A stretch of 64,000 nucleotides of DNA from Biscogniauxia marginata. Taxonomy: Eukaryota > Ascomycota > Sordariomycetes > Xylariales > Xylariaceae. This document shows positions 47,106 through 57,338 of the stretch, one piece after another. Location: the NCBI GenBank assembly GCA_022695795.1, contig MU404119.1, positions 124,001-188,000 on the forward strand. The letters run 5' to 3'. Below the pieces are notes generated by a model that did no database searches, was not told where the DNA came from, and saw nothing but the letters and a program-made list of their open reading frames with translations. The position numbers and the translations under genes are program-made. How positions within the stretch are numbered: the first letter of the stretch is position 1; each line of letters begins with the position of its first letter.

Positions 47106-49696
47106 ATGGCCAGCAATCCATTTTCGGTCCTCGATTCCTCCCGTAATAAACCCAGTGGGCCCTCAGCATCATCTAATGCACCTGGCTCGGGGTCAGGTCA
47201 TCAGACGCCCAAGAAGAAGCACCGTGCCGGGCGAAAACATAAGCATTCCAGGCGGAAGTCATTTGCTGCTCCATCCGAGCCTGTCACCAGCGAAGATCAC
47301 GCGACCCCGAGAGACGGCTTCTACATCCATAGGAGGAATCTGAGTAATGCCAGCATCGACAGCGAGGCGCTCTTAGACCATAGGTACGACAGAAATACTA
47401 CGCAGATGTCCACGCATTTACTGTGAATCCGCTAACTGCCCTCTAGAGAGCACCAGAATCCACGCCCGAGACGGCCCTCGAACGTCACATCGTCCTTTCA
47501 AATGCCAACGCTCTCCACGAGTCGCTTATGGACGGCGCCTTTGGAGGAGAATCGCCCAGACGAAGACGACAACGATAACGAGGACGTCCCTCTCTTGTCG
47601 GGCTCAAGCAAGCTAGATGCTGGTTCTCCGTGGGGGTATGGCTCAAATGACACGCGGCGGCAATATGATCCATCTCGTAGTCCCCCCGGCTCTAGTAGGT
47701 CCAACAGAAAGCAACGTCAGGCCCCTACAACCCCAAGTGAGAGATACAATGTCAATTACCCACCTTCGATGCCCGGCTCGCCCCATTTGGGACCTTCAGA
47801 CCGGGTGGAGATGAACTTTGGAGATGCTATGATGAGGGACGAACTTGTGCAGGCCGGTTCTCGTCATAATAGCATGATTGAGGGAGATCTAGATCCGCTC
47901 CTGGAAGAGTCTCAGATGCCATTCGAGAGAAGGCATACCGTCGCCCTCGGGGCGGAAGAAGACGTTTGCTTTCCGCAAGAAGGAATGTCCGAGCTAGCCG
48001 ATGATGAGCTCCAGCAAGCCCGAGATAGCCGCGCTAGTAGAGCTCGCCGGCGTTGGCGGAACAAGTGGCCGGATTTGTCAATCCTCGAAGAATGGTCTCG
48101 GATCGAGAAGGAGGGTCGGAGCGAGGAGAGGCGGATGAAGAAGATCACCGAGCCGCAATTGGTGAATGGCCGCCTACGCCCTGTTCACAAGGGATGGTAT
48201 CGAACTGAGGAAGACGCGCCGTATCGATTCACCTATTTCAACGAGGAGTTTCAGAGCACCATCCACAGCCAGACCATTTCGGAGCTCGTTCAGCCGGAGA
48301 CAAGCTTCAAGGAACTCTTCGTGCCAGATCCAGTATTATTGTCCGATTCATCTGACGACGATGACGATGACGAGCCTCTCATTCAGGTTACAAATTCAGC
48401 TAAGAATGGCGTTCCTTCCAAGGCCCCAACTCGACAGCCCTCTTTAGCACGTGTAAATGCGGATCTAGATTCTCAACCAGAACCCATGCTTTCGCCCAAG
48501 CAGGTACCTGCCCACTCTACCGCGTCTACGAGAGATAACTCAGGCCAAGCAACGCCCTTGGGTGTAAAATCTCCTGGCCTGGATCCTGTGAAGAAACCGC
48601 GTTACGGTGAGCGCCCTGTATGGTGGCTGGATATACTTAGCCCTACGGAGGCGGAAATGAAGGTCCTTTCTAAGGCCTTCGGCATCCATCCTCTGACAGC
48701 TGAGGATATCATGCTCCAGGAACAGCGAGAGAAGGTCGAACTCTTTCGGCACTATTATTTTGTCAACTATAGATCGTTCGACCAGGATGCCGACTCAGAG
48801 AACCATCTTGAACCGGTCAACATGTATGTCGTGGTGTTCCGCGAAGGTGTTCTCTCATTTCACTTCAGTCTAACCCCGCATTCGGCCAACGTGCGGCGTC
48901 GAATACGGCAGCTAAAGGACTACATGATGCTCAGTGCTGATTGGATCAGCTATGCGATTATTGACGACATCACCGATGTTTATTTGCCCCTCATCCAGAC
49001 CATTGAGGAGGAAGTCGATGATATCGATGATAGGATCTTAGAGCTACACTCGTCTTCTGACCCAGCTTCGTCGCCGTTGGTAGACCATCGTAAGAGCGAG
49101 AATGAGAAGAGTAGCTCAGCGGACGGGAACATGGACTCTGGCGGGGATATGCTACGGCGTGTGGGTGACTGCAGAAAGAAAGTCATGAGTCTTTACCGAC
49201 TGCTCGGGAACAAGGCCGACGTGATCAAGGGCTTCGCGAAGCGTTGCAATGAGCACTGGGAAGTTGCTCCGCGGTCGGAAATCGGTCTCTATCTTGGCGA
49301 CATTCAGGATCACATCGTGACGATGACCGCAAACTTGAGCCATTATGAAATGTACGTCTCACCTTCCCCGGGATTTCCTGGTCTAATCGATGTACACGAT
49401 CGACTAACCTCCTGAATAGGATTCTGGCACGCTGTCACGCCAACTACATTGCCCAAATCAATATCCGCATGAATGAACGGCAGGAGCAGACGGCCGATGT
49501 CCTAGGCAAGCTGACAGTCCTGGGCACCATTGTCTTGCCAATGAACATCATCACCGGTCTCTGGGGTATGAACGTCTGGGTCCCCGGTCAGGAATACGAG
49601 GGCGACCTCAAGTGGTTCTTCGCTATTACCGCTGGCCTAATCTTCTTCGGGCTGGCATGCTTTTGGATTGCTAAGCGGGTGTACAAAATCGTCTAG
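47106..49696 (+). CDS. CorA-type Mg2+ transporter (ALR1/MNR2 group)
   Basis: Three exons, 47106-47383, 47447-49351 and 49420-49696, with introns of 63 and 68 bp; 819 residues. Pentameric Mg2+ channel of the CorA/Mrs2/Alr1 superfamily. A long basic and Ser-rich cytosolic N-terminus (KKKHRAGRKHKHSRRKS) is followed by the CorA soluble domain. Recognisable segments are VWWLDILSPTEAEMKVLSKAF, HPLTAEDIMLQEQREKVELF and YYFVNYRSF. The last exon carries the first membrane segment ending in GMN (residues 777-779, TGLWGMNVW) and a second, FFAITAGLIFFGLACFWI, with a short basic tail. Two helices with GMN between them define the family. The large N-terminal extension fits fungal Alr1 (plasma membrane) or Mnr2 (vacuole); the sequence alone does not decide between them. 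Confidence 0.93.
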
Positions 49697-50814
49697 TTTA
49701 ATCATGCCTGGCGTTGGATAGAGAGAGAAAAGCGCCCTCACCACTCCCCCCCCCCCCCCCTCTTTTTCTTATCCTGTCTTTCCGTTCTTTTTCTTCATTA
49801 CTGTTTATATTGATGAGATGTACACAGTGCCATATTCTGCTTGCGTTGTATTGCTTTGCTTTTGGGTTCGGCATGGTGACAACTTAGAATAGGCATTAGA
49901 CTCATTCACACACACACACACACGTGAGCAGGACAAAAGAGCAGGTTATGGGGGGTTTGCGTTTTGTGGTATGTTATACACGGAGGAAGCAGGGTATTCT
50001 CGTGTAGAGAGAGGAGAGATCTGTGTCAGAAAGATGACCGCGAAATTAGATAGATATAGTCTTTGCATAGCAGATAGCAGTCTAGTCATTGCCAATAAGA
50101 ATTTCGTTGGATACCAGGTATTGTGGTATCATTTCATTCCTTGTAGCCAAGTAATAGAGGACAAGATGAAATGTATACTAGTCACCAATGGCTGATATTT
50201 TAAGCCTGGGCTATGATGTGATGATGACTGGGCATGTTAGCAAGAAATCCCTTTTGTGAGCTTTTTATCTTTGGACATACCAGGCACATGTCTGAAGTAT
50301 AGTAATGACAACTGCTAACTTTACCTATTACCTAGAACTTCGATCTACTGCTTGATTGGTAACCCCGATATATGCATAACGTTAGGTTGTCTGTCTGCAA
50401 ATTCGATGTGGCGTTCGAAGAATCTAGATGTGGCTCGTGCAGCTGCCCCGAATTGGTCAGCCTCAGTACTTCACTATTCGCCGACCCACTTCAGCCTTTC
50501 TTTCCCTTTCAACCTCATCAAGCTCATGAGGATTCGCCTCTTCTTTAACGTCTCCCCGAAAAATCGATTGTCGCGAACAATTAAACTACACAGCCGATTC
50601 TCATTCGTTTCCGCAGTAATCTACCTGACGGAATAATAGTCATCAACGCGACATTGTTGATAGTTCGCCTTCTACGCCAGCCTACCTAAACCGAAGTTCG
50701 TCGCGATCTACCACCGGTCAAACGAAACGAAACGAAACCAAGCCTACCTCCCTTCGCTTTTTTTCTTTCTACTACCGACCGGCCGCTGAGTACCAGATAA
50801 ACCAACCCCTCAAA
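49697..50814. other. Intergenic
   Basis: A poly-C run (about 49747-49760) followed by CT-rich DNA, a CA run near 49909, and the U2AF leader with a GAAAC repeat near 50725. No gene is seen. Confidence 0.5.
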
Positions 50815-51444
50815 ATGGCGAACTTCCTAGCCTCCATCTTCGGCACGGAACAGGACAAGGTCAACTGCTCGTTCTACTACAAGATCGGGGCGTGCCGGCA
50901 CGGCGACCGCTGCAGCCGGAAGCACGTGAAGCCGTCGTACTCGCAGACGATCCTGCTGCCGTCGATGTACCAGAACCCGGCGCACGACCCGAAGGGCCGC
51001 CTGACGCAGGAGCAGTGCAACAACCACTTCGACGCCTTCTACGAGGACCTGTGGTGCGAGCTGTGCCGGTACGGCGAGCTCGAGGAGCTGGTCGTGTGCG
51101 ACAACACCAACGACCACCTGATCGGCAACGTGTACGCGCGCTTCAAGTACGAGGACTCGGCCCAGCGCGCCTGCGACGAGCTCAACTCGCGCTGGTACGC
51201 CGGCCGCCCCATCTACTGCGAGCTCTCGCCCGTGACCGACTTCCGCGAGGCCTGCTGCCGCCTCAACTCGGGCGAGGGCTGCGTCCGCGGCGGCTTCTGC
51301 AACTTCATCCACCGCAAGAACCCCTCCCCCGAGCTCGAGAACGAGCTCACCCTCGCCACCAAGAAGTGGCTCAAGATGCGCGGCCGCGACGAGAAGAGCG
51401 TCTCCCGGAGCCCGAGCCCCGAGCCCACGCGCAGGCGGTTCTAG
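50815..51444 (+). CDS. U2AF1: U2AF small subunit (U2AF35)
   Basis: Single exon, 209 residues. It recognises the AG at 3' splice sites as partner of the large U2AF subunit. Order of parts: MANFLASIFGTEQDKVNCSFYYKIGACRHGDRCSRKH is the N-terminal start plus the first CCCH zinc finger (residues about 18-36). The U2AF-homology RRM follows (LVVCDNTNDHLIGNVYARFKYEDSAQRACDELNSRWYAGRPI). The second CCCH finger is CCRLNSGEGCVRGGFCNFIH. The tail is short and ends SVSRSPSPEPTRRRF, a minimal RS-like domain. Length is near the fungal norm. The gene has no intron and is markedly more GC-rich at third positions than its neighbours, which suggests strong expression or a retrocopied ancestor; both are inference. 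Confidence 0.95.
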   Translation: MANFLASIFGTEQDKVNCSFYYKIGACRHGDRCSRKHVKPSYSQTILLPSMYQNPAHDPKGRLTQEQCNNHFDAFYEDLWCELCRYGELEELVVCDNTNDHLIGNVYARFKYEDSAQRACDELNSRWYAGRPIYCELSPVTDFREACCRLNSGEGCVRGGFCNFIHRKNPSPELENELTLATKKWLKMRGRDEKSVSRSPSPEPTRRRF

Positions 51445-51501
51445 TCATCTCGCAGGATTAGGATCGGGATGGTCATGAGATAATGAATGGCCGGGAGGAG
51501 C

Positions 51502-51545
51502 CGGTAGCGGTAGCGGTAGCGGTAGCGGTAGCGGTAGCGGTAGCG
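51502..51545 (+). repeat. Hexanucleotide repeat (GGTAGC), about seven copies
   Basis: Perfect tandem copies just downstream of U2AF1, likely in its 3' UTR. Confidence 0.95.
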
Positions 51546-52229
51546 AGTAGGGGATGATAATAATACGAGAAGACGACGAGGTTTACTACAAAAAAAAATC
51601 ACTAAGGCTAGGAATTTAGACGTGTCACCCCCGAACGAACGCGGTGGAAGATACATCCCCTCGAGATCCAGTTTTCGAGCTGGGAAGCTGGAACACGCAA
51701 AGTCTGCCATAACGGAAAGAAGAAACCCCCAACCAGAATCGGACGAAGAGGCTATATTTCTATATTGAGTGATCGATTGGAACCATACATAGATTAGGAA
51801 ACCTCGCATTACGGAAAGCTACAACCACTTTTTCAACATATAAATAAATACGTATGCGTACCTATCAGGTGCGTACCTATGCACGAATGGGAGGACTGGA
51901 GGGGGGGGCATAAAAAAGGAAGGACCAGGGAATTTGTCATCGGGCAAGGATAAGGGGAGGAGTAATATAAATGTAAGAAGTACCTAGTGATGAAAATGAA
52001 ATAAAATAAAATAAAAAAGCACGGCTTCGAAGTTTTTATTTTCCCCCCCTCTATCCCCTTTCCCCCAATTCTCTTCAAGGAAAGAATAATAAAAAGGGGC
52101 GCGGGCGGGGGGCGAAGTTCTATATATGTAATACATGTCATTAGTATATTCCCCCTTTTCTCCTTCGCCGCCACCATATGTATACCTAGGTATATAAGTG
52201 TAAATTAAATACTTCATCTAACCCAAATT

Positions 52230-52275
<46 letters not shown>
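52230..52275 (+). repeat. Compound CA/TA microsatellite
   Basis: About 13 CA units run directly into about 10 TA units. Confidence 0.95.
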
Positions 52276-52961
52276 TTCTCGTTATTATTATTTATCTACT
52301 ACTCATAATTTATTTCTCTCTCCCTCCTCTATTTCCTTTCTTCTCTCTCCTCTCTCCTCCTATCTTATATATCAGAGAGACAGCGAGACGCCGGGGGGGA
52401 GGGTGAAAGTATGTAAGGCTTCCACTTCCACTTGATATTTCTGTAGATAGGTACCTAGATAGGTAGGTAATGATTAAACATAGTCATCATGTCTAGGTGG
52501 GAGAGAGAGAGAGAGAGAGAGACATGGAAAAAATCGATGCAAAGAAGCTTTCACACCAATTCATTACCCGTGTAGGTAACCAAGACAACTGTTGTCTACG
52601 TCGCACCCGGCTATCTCTTTTCTTTCCAATCTAACAAGCCAAAATTGTACGGCTATCTGGCTAGCCGAGCCAAGTACCGGTCTCGGAATAGAGTATCCAG
52701 CACAGTCGGTAAACCCAGAAGCCACGAGATGGTCCGCATTTCTCTTAGCTAATGCTCGTGTATCTCTGAACTCAACAACTACCACAATCCAAGGACAGGT
52801 GCGGTGTATCTGGGCTTCAACCCATTTAGTCTAGGCAAAGGTGTTCCTCTACCACCTGCAAGTCAACGCTAGGATCTTCGAACACCACAAATGGGTGCCC
52901 GGGATGGCAATCGTCATCCCTATGCATCAAATAATTTGTGGTTTCTCTGCGTCGTCCCTGA

Positions 52962-54951
52962 TCATTTCGCTCCAGCAGGTAACGGCAAGTCCTTCTTCAA
53001 GTCGCCAGTAAAGTCAATCAAGGGGCCGTCTAGTTTTCGCCCTGTCGACTCTAACATCTTACTGACATTGTTAGAATGGTCACCATTACTTGGTGATGCA
53101 GGTACAGGCTCGTTGATCTGACCGAAGTCGATCAGGTCTCCTTCATTGTCATTCGAGGCAGGTTTCCCGGCGGTCCTAGGATTCCCAGCTGATGAACTAG
53201 GGGGGACAATATCCCACTCGCTCATTTTTTGACCCTTTACTATGGGATAGATGGCCATGATTTGCTGTTCTTGCTTTTCCGGAGTTGAACCATCACTACT
53301 AGAATTGATCTCGAGTTAGCCTATCTACCAACAGTAAAATTTCCATACCGGGTTTAGACTCACATGTGAGCATTGATAATCCATTCTAGATTATCCATGC
53401 CTTCTTCGCTGCCGTCAATTTCAGGTTTGATTGCTCGGAACAATCGCGGGTGCCAATCTACACCATTTGCGCCTCTGCTCGCTGCTTCTTCTCGTTGCCT
53501 CTCTTCAATCTTCGTCTTCTCGTCCGTTGCGAGCTCGTGGTTCTTTTCTCTTATGGCTTGCCTTGTCTTCTGCCATAACCTTTGCGACTCTCGCTCGTCC
53601 TGTTCCTCTATGGGCCGGACGCGTGGCTTCGAGGGCCTCGCTGCTGATCCGTTGAAGAACATCTCTTTCTTCCCGTTCTGAGCCGGTGTTAATTAGCCAG
53701 CATACACAATGTAGGCCTGGTGTCGCGCTTACTCTGAGGTCTTTGATATACATCTCCTCGCTCCACAGGCCAGAGATCTCGAATAGTGCCTCTCCAGTCT
53801 TGTCGTTCTTCACTATGCCTCCGATGGCGTTGTATGTGCCGGTGACCCATCCTTTAGTCTTGAAGTCGATATCAGCCGAGAGTCCTAACTCCGGACAGCG
53901 CACCACACTATGATCACCCAGTTCATATTTCATGTTTCCGAACAAGATGCCTCGAGCATACATGTTGGGCTGGGTTAACCAACTAGAAAAGTCATCAGTC
54001 TTAGGCCTTGCTCAAGGTTCCCTGTAGTGTCAACATACTATCGTTCTCCTTTCTTGGGATCTTTTCCCCGATTCAACAGGCTGAGCACAGCAATGCCTTC
54101 CATCATACTAGCTGCCGAGTTGCCTAAAAACTTGCTCCTCGGTTTCAGAGTGCCATCTATGCGAATATGGTGGTGTGGAGCCATATAGAAATAGCTCGAC
54201 TTGGGCGGATGGTGGCATGTCTGTTCGGAGACAAAATAAGCTCGCGTGTAGTCGGGCAAGTCCCAATAGCAGGTGAATATCTCGCCAAGAATCGGGTTGA
54301 GAGGTTTCTTGACGCCTCTGTTGTCATATGTCAGCTGAGACTGAACTAGCAGGTGGGGGTTTGGGGGGAGGCCTACGGTGGTCGAATATGCCAGCCACTA
54401 AGGTAGAACTTGACGACAGAGACAAAGCGGTCGACAGGGTCTTCGATCTCGGGGATCGAAAGCAACATCTCGGGATGGCACATGAAGCTAAAGTCGCAAC
54501 ATGTTAACCTTGGGTTAAGGGAGATATTGGGCATATTTTCGGATCGGGCCTACTTCGTGATGCGTTCTAGCATGCTTCGTGGCTCGAGGATGAAGGTAGG
54601 TAGGGTTACTCGGCTCAAGTCGGCGCCGGGTCGAAGTTGAGAGATGATGTGTGTGAGCACTGCGCAAGAGGATTAATAGGGGGGGAACAAGGGACACAAG
54701 GCATGAAGACGAACCATTGCCCTGCTCAGGCTCGATGACGGCGGTATCATTTTCGGCGTCGTCTACACTCCCATCTGCGGACGATCTGCTACCTAGACGG
54801 GGGAGAGCAGCAGGGGTTAGCAGGCGGCAGCAAAGGGAAAAGATATCGTGGGCTCAGTCAGATCAATATTACCGTCGCACGGTCACATACTGGCATTCGA
54901 AATCGTCCTACGACGGCGAGCTAAGCCCGAGGTGATTCTGCCTGCTGGCAT
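52962..54951 (-). CDS. Oxysterol-binding protein homologue (OSH/ORP), eight exons
   Basis: Exons 54891-54951, 54715-54792, 54554-54659, 54377-54487, 54039-54317, 53733-53982, 53364-53677 and 52962-53298; 511 residues, every junction in phase. OSBP-related proteins carry sterol and phosphoinositides between membranes at contact sites. The lipid-binding domain starts near [31 protein letters not shown] and continues [28 protein letters not shown] and [24 protein letters not shown]. The family signature reads EQTCHHPP (residues 150-157) in place of EQVSHHPP; the histidines that bind phosphoinositide are kept. There is no PH or ankyrin domain, so it is a short ORP like Kes1/Osh4, but with a C-terminal extension of about 90 residues that carries two LIDF motifs (DLIDFGQ and PLIDFTG). 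Confidence 0.92.
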
Positions 54952-55761
54952 CCTGAGTTGCAGAACTACGCAAGTTGTCGCAGAAGTTGAGAAGGAGAGA
55001 AGCCAGAGAAGAGGGCAGAGCAGCTTTTAGTAATGAACAAGGAACCCCTCCTCGAAGCTTTGCTTTGGACGTGCGTTATCGATTAGAGAAGTCTTGGTCG
55101 ATCCGATGACCTCACACAGCCGCACTTTAATATATTAATACTAGGTTAGGTTAGGTTAGGTTAGGTAAGGTTGTTTGTTTACTGGCAGAAGGGAGAAGAA
55201 AGGCAAGAAAAGGCAAAAGGGGGGGAATAACTAGAAGTCTAGTTCAAGTCAGACTCTTAGGTAGGTATGTAGCAACGGAGTGCATGGGAAAGACAATAGA
55301 AAAAACACCGATACGCTAGTTTAGGTAGGTAGGTAGGTACCTGGAATATCGCCCCCGGGCTGCCGGGATGTTCCCTATGATGAACACATATAAGAAGGGG
55401 AGAACTTGTCACGTAGTATTGTCAGTTCCCGGGGAAATGGCAAGCATTAGGGAGGGGGCTCATGTAATGGGGCTGCACCACGAGGTACACTTCTACCAGA
55501 AGGATGACGTATGCCTCTCTACATAGTCAGCTGCATGCATTAGTTGGAGCTTAGGTAGGTGCCTAGTAGGCTGCCTAGGTAGGTACTGAATAATATTTAT
55601 TCAATTATGAAGATATCTCGTTATACTTATAGTGGGGCCATTCTGATAGTTGCATACCTATCGGTAGGTATTAATTTAGTAACGACCGTTCCAAGTTGCC
55701 TAACACACTACTTGTGGACAAAAAGCCTGCTTCCAACTCATCATCCCCCCCATCTTACACC
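54952..55761. other. Intergenic
   Basis: OSH promoter and leader, a TTAGG repeat at 55144-55169, and several TAGGTAGGTA clusters (55322-55341, 55551-55585). No gene is seen. Confidence 0.5.
55144..55169 (+). repeat. TTAGG pentamer repeat
   Basis: Four to five tandem TTAGG units. They are one base short of the fungal telomere unit TTAGGG and may be chance or a degenerate interstitial telomere-like tract. Confidence 0.7.
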
Positions 55762-57038
55762 TTAGCCGTGAACGGCAGTCTCTGCGATGGGAGCGTGGTC
55801 GATCTCAAGACGCTGAAATCCGCCCTCGGCAGCAATCACCTTCTGCAGCTCAGCCATGCGCTTCTGGTCACCGGTCGGGTCGGCCGACTCCCCCTCGAGC
55901 GGCCAGGACAGGAAGTCGTTGGTGTAGTTGGGCTGGAAGCCCCGGTCCAGGATCCCGAGCCGCTTGCCGTACCGGGTCACCTTCTGCCAGTCGCGCTGCA
56001 CGTTCTTCAGGTCCCGCGAGAAGTACGCGAAGGACCGCTCGAAGATGCGGCGGTTGAGATCCGTGCCCATGACCGGCTTGAACTCGACGTACTCGGCGTA
56101 CGCCCGCTCCGGCTCCGCGAGAACGAAGTCTGTGGCGCGCTTGACCGCGCGCAGGAACGCGCGAACGTCGTCCGGCCTCTCGGCGAGGAACTTCTCGTTC
56201 CCGATATACAGGATGCTGCAGAAGCAGCAGCAGCCCAGCTCGGCAAGCTGGTCGATGCGTAGCATTTGGACATCGCTCTTGGGCCGCCCCTGCCCGGCAA
56301 GCCACTCCTCGAGCTCGACCATCTGGACGTTCTCGAGTCCGATGCCGGCATCGATCTCGCCCTTGATGATGGCCTTCGAGACGTTCATGCCGCAGCGGAC
56401 GGCCGTGTAGTCATCCGGCGTCATCCCATAGTGCGACGTCAGCTCGTCAATCTGGATCTGTACCATGCGCAGTTAGCATAGAGCTCCGAGGGGAAATGTC
56501 TGGCTAACACACCTTTCCGAATTCGCCGACGTATCCGATCCGCTTTCCTTTAAGCGTCTTGAAGTCGGTGGTAATACCACTGCCTTTGAGATACACAACC
56601 CCAGTAAAAGGCTCATCAAGCAGCGAGCCGATAGAAAGGACCGGGAAGTTGCGAGCTTTTGCCTGTGCGATTCTTCCATTTAGCTTGCCTTGAAACCAAA
56701 TGGTCTTGGGGGTACTTACCGCAAGGGTATGGATCATGGCCTTAAAGCCAAGATCCACCTTTCCGGTGCCGATGATCTCCGTGACATCCTGCCATTAAAC
56801 ATGAGCATATGGTCTGTATATATCGTGTTTACAACGAAGCACCGTACACTTGGATCATTGGGCTCAAGCAAGGCAACCTTGATGCCTTCGTCCTTGAAGT
56901 AGCCCTTGGCTTGGGCTAGGTAAAGCGGAGCATGGTACGGCGTCGCATGCCTTACAACAGTTAGTCATTCAATGTTCATCTACAGCAGGAACTCCATGCT
57001 TGCCAGTTGGTCAAGAAGGTAATCTTGTCGGTTGACAT
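55762..57038 (-). CDS. NMT1: Thiamine pyrimidine (HMP-P) synthase NMT1/THI5
   Basis: Exons 57004-57038, 56848-56950, 56720-56788, 56513-56662 and 55762-56457; 350 residues. It makes 4-amino-5-hydroxymethyl-2-methylpyrimidine phosphate from PLP and its own active-site histidine, a single-turnover reaction, for thiamine synthesis. The family landmarks fall at exactly the yeast Thi5 numbering: [11 protein letters not shown] at 12-22, Lys62 that binds PLP, the donor His66 (KAMIHTLA) and the iron-binding CCCFC at 195-199. The first intron (56951-57003) begins with GC rather than GT; this splice is required to join TNW to HATPYHAP. The other introns are 59, 57 and 55 bp, all GT-AG. A TPP riboswitch lies 70 bases upstream of the ATG, so repression by thiamine is expected. 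Confidence 0.97.
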
Positions 57039-57262
57039 GGTGGTTCAAGCGCAACAGCTGTTATAGTTAATAATCCATCCATGATACGTAAAGGGGTGGG
57101 GGAAGAAGCATGTCCTTTCGCTGGAATTATCCAGATCAAGTTCAACGGTGTAATCTCAGCCGTGGCATCCCCCATCCAGCGAGTCATGGTTTTTCCCCAA
57201 CGAGTATCGCTGGGGGGTTGTTCAATGACTTGCTGGGCTGGAAGACACCTAGCACCCGCCAT
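57011..57262 (-). other. Upstream frame through the riboswitch, overlapping the NMT1 start
   Basis: ATG 57262 opens 83 codons that run through the TPP aptamer and stop at 57011, past the NMT1 ATG (57038) and in a different frame. On an unspliced leader this frame would keep ribosomes from the true start. It is a regulatory uORF rather than a protein gene. Confidence 0.6.
57108..57177 (-). promoter_or_regulatory. TPP riboswitch aptamer (THI element)
   Basis: Conserved blocks are clear on the minus strand: GGGGATGCC, then GGCTGAGATTACACC (the CTGAGA at 57154-57159), then CTTGATCTGGATAATTCCAGCG, the P4-P5 side that grips the pyrophosphate. A short P1 (GGATG/CATGC, one mismatch) closes it. P3 is almost absent, since GCC and GGC are separated by only two bases. 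The element sits in the NMT1 leader, where fungal TPP riboswitches control splicing. Confidence 0.95.
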
Positions 57263-57302
57263 GCGTTTGACTAACGTTACCTTGATACTGAGATAGCTCC
57301 AT
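57249..57302 (-). promoter_or_regulatory. Short uORF with an internal splice donor, NMT1 leader
   Basis: ATG 57302 opens 17 codons ending at TAG 57249. A good donor (CAAG|GTAACG) lies inside it at 57280, and a second, distal donor (GTATGA) lies upstream at 57331. A likely acceptor (TATAACAG) is at 57058, just before the NMT1 ATG. Use of the distal donor would remove the uORF and the aptamer; use of the proximal donor would leave a uORF that overlaps the NMT1 start. Confidence 0.6.
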
Positions 57303-57338
57303 AGCGGCGGTTGCGCTTCCCGGGATCATACCGGTTTG

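Larger units (their letters stand above)
51445..52961. other. Microsatellite-rich intergenic region
   Basis: Holds a GGTAGC hexamer repeat, a CA/TA compound repeat, CT runs near 52315-52370 and a GA run near 52503-52521. No gene is recognised. Confidence 0.6.

Noticed and set aside
50827..51461. Frames of 161 and 189 codons over U2AF1
   Set aside because: Val/Ala/Arg-rich shadows of a highly GC-biased gene.
55144..55169. Interstitial telomere
   Set aside because: The unit is TTAGG, not TTAGGG, and only four to five copies; listed as a simple repeat.
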